The notes under the pieces are model-generated. The model made no database searches, was not told the origin of the DNA, and saw only the letters and a program-made list of their open reading frames with translations. A DNA stretch of 16,872 nt from Ahrensia sp. (GTDB lineage Bacteria; Pseudomonadota; Alphaproteobacteria; Rhizobiales; Rhizobiaceae), in the NCBI GenBank assembly GCA_003233475.1, contig QILU01000105.1, positions 1 through 16,872 of the forward strand. Direction: 5' to 3'. The position numbers and the translations under genes are program-made. Below, one piece after another: positions 14,052 to 16,872 of this stretch; position 1 is the stretch's first letter, and each line of letters begins with the position of its first letter.

Positions 14052-14666
14052 TCAGGAATGGGCGAAAATATCTTCTTCGTCCCATCCGGCCAGATCAAGC
14101 AGGCAGCGGGTGGGGAGGAAATCGAAACACGACTGAGCCAGTTCCACGCGGTCTTCCCGTTCCAGCCGTTTAATCAGTTCCGTTCGCAACTTATGTAGAT
14201 ACAGCACGTCGGATGCGGCGTAGGACAGTTGGGTTTTGGTGAGTTTTTCCGCCGCCCAGTCTGAGGACTGCTGCGTTTTTGAAAGGTCGATATTGAGTAA
14301 TTCGGAGGTCAGGTTTTTCAACCCATGCCTGTCGGTGTTTGTGCGGGTGAGGCGGGAGGCGATTTTGGTGCAAAAGTTGTTTTGCGAAAGTGCGCCAAAG
14401 GCGTGGAATAAAACAGCGATATCGAAACGGCCAAAGTGATAAAGCTTGGTGATCTTTTTGTCTTTGAGAAGCTTTTCAATATTGGGAGCATTTTTTTGGC
14501 CACGGGCAATTTGCACAATATCCGCACTGCCATCGCCGCAGGAAAGCTGCACCACGCAAAGCCGATCACGGTGGGGTTTGAGGCCAAGGGTTTCCGTATC
14601 AATGGCAACGGTATCGTTGTAATTTGAAAGGTCAGGCAAATCGCCCTGATGAAGCCGAATTGTCAA
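14052..14666 (-). CDS. rnd: Ribonuclease D-family 3'-5' exonuclease, single domain
   Basis: A 204-residue DEDDy 3'-5' exonuclease. The metal-binding residues are Asp23 and Glu25 (AIDTETLGL), Asp82 (FGRFDIAVL) and Asp153, with Tyr149 in YAASDVLYL. RLTRTNTDRHGLKNLT matches RNase D proteins. The HRDC domains of E. coli RNase D (about 375 residues) are absent, as is usual for the short alphaproteobacterial form that sits upstream of lptC. The family trims RNA 3' ends, for example of tRNA precursors; the short form's substrates are less clear. No ATG is available at the N-terminus. The likely start is TTG at 14666, with GGGA upstream as a weak ribosome-binding site. Confidence 0.9.
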   Translation of the reverse strand: MTIRLHQGDLPDLSNYNDTVAIDTETLGLKPHRDRLCVVQLSCGDGSADIVQIARGQKNAPNIEKLLKDKKITKLYHFGRFDIAVLFHAFGALSQNNFCTKIASRLTRTNTDRHGLKNLTSELLNIDLSKTQQSSDWAAEKLTKTQLSYAASDVLYLHKLRTELIKRLEREDRVELAQSCFDFLPTRCLLDLAGWDEEDIFAHS

Positions 14667-14759
14667 AAGCGAATCCCAAATAAATAAAGCATTAGCCCTT
14701 CATGCCAAAAGGGGGGTAAATTGCAAGGTGCGGCGGGTATTTCACATTTTCGCATAATT

Positions 14760-15209
14760 TCAATCCTCGGCAATATCCTCTGCCCACAGCTCCGGTTTTT
14801 CCTTGATGAAGCGGTTCATCAGGGCGATGCAATCGGGATCGTTGGCGAGGATGACTTCCACGCCGCGCTCTCGAAGAAATTCTTCGTTGCCACCAAAATT
14901 TACGTTTTCGCCTACTACCACCCGGGGAATGCCGAATTGGATAATGGTGCCGGAGCACATCATGCAAGGGGAGAGGGAAGTGTAGAGGGTCATGTTTTTA
15001 TAGCTTTTTTGCCGTCCGGCTTTGCGCAGGCAATCCATTTCCCCGTGGGCAATCGGGTCGCCTCCCTGAACGCGCTGGTTGCGTCCTTGTGCAATCAGCC
15101 TGTCTCCTTCTGCAAGACAGGCACCGATCGGGCAGCCGCCTTCGTCAAACCCGGCTTTGGCTTCATCATAGGCGATTTGCATGAATTTCCTGTCGATATC
15201 GCTGAGCAT
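14760..15209 (-). CDS. Yeast-type cytosine deaminase
   Basis: A 149-residue zinc deaminase that should convert cytosine to uracil and ammonia. It resembles yeast Fcy1 along its length rather than tRNA-adenosine deaminases. Zinc ligands are His55, Cys82 and Cys85 (AHGEMD and SLSPCMMC), with Glu57 as the proton shuttle. YDEAKAGFDEGGCPIGACL, GIPRVVVGENVNF and the C-terminal RFIKEKPELWAEDI also match the yeast enzyme; the Trp-x-x-Asp end helps close its pocket. The ATG has GGAG at good spacing. It starts 11 bp after the stop of a nucleoside-type ABC permease gene, so substrate import and deamination are probably co-expressed. Other small aminated heterocycles are possible substrates. Confidence 0.87.
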   Translation of the reverse strand: MLSDIDRKFMQIAYDEAKAGFDEGGCPIGACLAEGDRLIAQGRNQRVQGGDPIAHGEMDCLRKAGRQKSYKNMTLYTSLSPCMMCSGTIIQFGIPRVVVGENVNFGGNEEFLRERGVEVILANDPDCIALMNRFIKEKPELWAEDIAED

Positions 15210-15220
15210 AATTTTCTCCG

Positions 15221-16168
15221 TTAAACCCGCTCGCCGCGCCGAAAGGGGACAAGTAGAGCCTGAGGGTATTTGGTTTTGCGCGCAATGATTATCATTGCAA
15301 CAATCGACATAACATAGGGCATCATCAGGAAGAACTGATAGGGGATGAATGCGCCAACTGAAATTTGTGCCCGTACCTGCATGGCCTCAAGCCCGGCAAA
15401 TAAGAGCGCGCCGAACAATGCGTTTCTTGGTTTCCAGGAAGCGAAAATAACAAGGGCAACGCAAATCCAGCCGCGACCATTAATCATGCCGAAGTAAAAG
15501 GCATCAAACCAGGACATGGTGATGAAGGCCCCGCCAATGGCCATCAAAGCGCTGCCAACCATCACCGCGCCGGTGCGCACGGCCAATACATTGATGCCCT
15601 GGGCCTCAACGGCCACGGGGTTTTCTCCTGACATACGAACGGCGAGACCGACAGGGGTGCGGAATAAAACATACCAGACAATAGGCACCGTAAGCAGAGC
15701 CAGATAGGTGAGGGCGGTTTGTGAAAACAACGCTTCACCAATAATGGGAAGCTCTGACAGCCAAGGGATTTCAACGGACTGGAAAGGAACGATTTTAGGC
15801 GGGGTTGTCACATCGGGCAGCAACATACGATAGACAAAATAGCTCAAGGACGAAGCAAAAAGAGTGATGCCAATGCCTGTCACATGCTGAGAAAGGCTAA
15901 GGTGAACAGTAAATATTGCATGGAGCAGCCCAAACAGCGCTCCCATCGAGGCCGCAAATAATACGCCTCCCCAAAGGGTGCCGCCCTGGTAAACCCACAT
16001 CCAGCCAGCCATCGCACCAACGGTCATAATGCCTTCAATGCCAAGGTTCAGCACTCCGGCCCGCTCGCATATCAATTCGCCCAAGGTGCCAAAAATGAGC
16101 GGGCTGACAATGCGGATGGTGGCGGCCCAAAAGCCAGTCGTTAGGAGAATATCAAAAAGATCACTCAT
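15221..16168 (-). CDS. Nucleoside-type ABC transporter permease, YufQ-like
   Basis: A 315-residue inner-membrane permease with about eight to nine hydrophobic segments. ERAGVLNLGIEGIM near the N-terminus and the later GINVLAVR coupling region are typical of the second permease in BmpA/YufNOPQ-type nucleoside importers. The track of the reading frame allows a GTG three codons earlier, but the ATG at 16168 overlaps the stop of the first permease as ATGA (16165-16168) and follows GAGGTGGAG, so it is the likely start. It would pair with the upstream permease, an ATPase and a lipoprotein that should lie beyond the right edge. The downstream cytosine deaminase suggests nucleosides or nucleobases as cargo. 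Confidence 0.88.
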   Translation of the reverse strand: MSDLFDILLTTGFWAATIRIVSPLIFGTLGELICERAGVLNLGIEGIMTVGAMAGWMWVYQGGTLWGGVLFAASMGALFGLLHAIFTVHLSLSQHVTGIGITLFASSLSYFVYRMLLPDVTTPPKIVPFQSVEIPWLSELPIIGEALFSQTALTYLALLTVPIVWYVLFRTPVGLAVRMSGENPVAVEAQGINVLAVRTGAVMVGSALMAIGGAFITMSWFDAFYFGMINGRGWICVALVIFASWKPRNALFGALLFAGLEAMQVRAQISVGAFIPYQFFLMMPYVMSIVAMIIIARKTKYPQALLVPFRRGERV

Positions 16169-16872
16169 TTGCTCCACCTCACTTTATACTGGCTGAACAT
16201 AACGCTGCACAAAACCGCAAGCACGGATACGCCGACCAGCACATCGGCAATATAGGTGGGGATATTGACCGCGCGGCTCATGGCATCGGAACCCACGTAA
16301 ACGGCGGAGAGAAAGATTGCCGCTGGAATGACAGCCAGCGGATTTAACTGCGCCAGCATGGCAACGGCAATGCCTGTGTAACCAAAGCCTGGGGAGAGAT
16401 CGAGGGTGAGGTAGCCCTTCAGGCCTGCGGTTTCGCTGACGCCAGCCATGCCCGCTAAACCGCCTGAAATCATCGCGGTCATGATGACGGTTCTATTGAC
16501 TTTCACCCCTGAAAATTCGGCTGCTTTGGCGTTGTAACCAACGGCACGAATTTCATAGCCCTGCACCGTAAAGCGCATCATCAACCAGATGATAACGGCC
16601 ATGACAATGGCAATGATAAACCCAAAATGAAGCCGCCCCTTGGCAAGTAAAGCTGGCAGCACCCCTTCATCAATGATCGAAGCGGCCTGCGGCCAACCAA
16701 GGGACATGGGGTCTTTCCAGGGGCCTTCGATGAGGTAACTCACGACCAGAAGGACAATGAAATTCAACAGCAGGGTGGTGACGACTTCATCGACCTTCAT
16801 GTGGGTTTTAAGCAGCACGGGAATAAGCAGCAATGCGCCACCAGCCAATGCCCCCATTAGAACAAGGAAAGG
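16165..16872 (-). CDS. Nucleoside-type ABC transporter permease, YufP-like (N-terminus beyond window)
   Basis: The C-terminal ~235 residues of the first permease of the same importer. The frame is open to the window edge, and family members are about 350 residues, so roughly a third is missing. The stretch HMKVDEVVTTLLLNFI is the conserved region of YufP-type permeases. YEIRAVGYNAKAAEFSGV is the cytoplasmic coupling loop that contacts the ATPase. Several membrane segments follow, including GLAGMAGVSETAGLKGYL and the GFGYTGIAVAML motif. The stop TGA overlaps the next gene's ATG, so translation is probably coupled. Confidence 0.88.
   Translation of the reverse strand, partial: PFLVLMGALAGGALLLIPVLLKTHMKVDEVVTTLLLNFIVLLVVSYLIEGPWKDPMSLGWPQAASIIDEGVLPALLAKGRLHFGFIIAIVMAVIIWLMMRFTVQGYEIRAVGYNAKAAEFSGVKVNRTVIMTAMISGGLAGMAGVSETAGLKGYLTLDLSPGFGYTGIAVAMLAQLNPLAVIPAAIFLSAVYVGSDAMSRAVNIPTYIADVLVGVSVLAVLCSVMFSQYKVRWSK

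Noticed and set aside
1..16872. Mobile elements, tRNA/rRNA genes and CRISPR arrays
   Set aside because: I saw no transposase or integrase, terminal repeats, tRNA-like cloverleaf or regularly spaced repeats; this was judged by reading, not by a covariance or repeat search.

Overview
The window most likely comes from the chromosome of an alphaproteobacterium of the Hyphomicrobiales (rhizobial) type. The best evidence is the minus-strand block at 9.0-14.7 kb, which reads in transcription order: RNase D, lptC, lptA, lptB, rpoN, hpf, ptsN. That order is characteristic of this group. A DUF1150-type small protein, a family I know only from Alphaproteobacteria, converges on ptsN. I cannot name a genus. 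Base composition is moderate by eye. I saw no insertion sequence, tRNA, rRNA or CRISPR.

Layout. (1) 1-609 (+): the 3' end of a malate synthase G gene (glcB), broken by an apparent 17-bp deletion. (2) 769-2172 (-): an alpha/beta hydrolase of the kynurenine-formamidase type, then a secreted small cupin. (3) 2344-8688: a polysaccharide locus. A TviB/WbpA-type UDP-N-acetylhexosamine 6-dehydrogenase is transcribed leftwards. From a 339-bp divergent control region that holds two perfect spaced inverted repeats, three genes run rightwards: a processive family-2 glycosyltransferase of the hyaluronan/chitin synthase type; a 575-residue inner-membrane protein (receiver-like domain, one membrane segment, long coiled coils, membrane-fusion-like C-terminus); and a TolC-like outer-membrane lipoprotein. 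(4) 8756-9013 (+): the DUF1150-type protein. (5) 9035-14666 (-): the rpoN/lpt block. (6) 14760-16872 (-): a yeast-type cytosine deaminase behind two permease genes of a BmpA/YufPQ-type nucleoside ABC transporter, the first cut by the window end.

How the genes fit together. The polysaccharide locus looks like a complete synthase-dependent exopolysaccharide machine built differently from the alginate and cellulose systems. It has a precursor enzyme (UDP-HexNAc to UDP-HexNAcA), a polymerase that extrudes the chain, a trans-periplasmic adaptor with a degenerate receiver domain where alginate's Alg44 carries PilZ, and a TolC-type duct in place of an AlgE or BcsC porin. The synthase and adaptor genes overlap by four bases (ATGA), which suggests coupled translation. 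The product is unknown; an N-acetylhexosaminuronic-acid polymer is a reasonable inference. This is the most interesting part of the window.

The rpoN/lpt block is housekeeping: lipopolysaccharide transport (LptC, LptA, LptB), sigma-54, ribosome hibernation and the nitrogen PTS. The last operon couples nucleoside or nucleobase import to cytosine deamination, a pyrimidine-salvage or nitrogen-scavenging unit.
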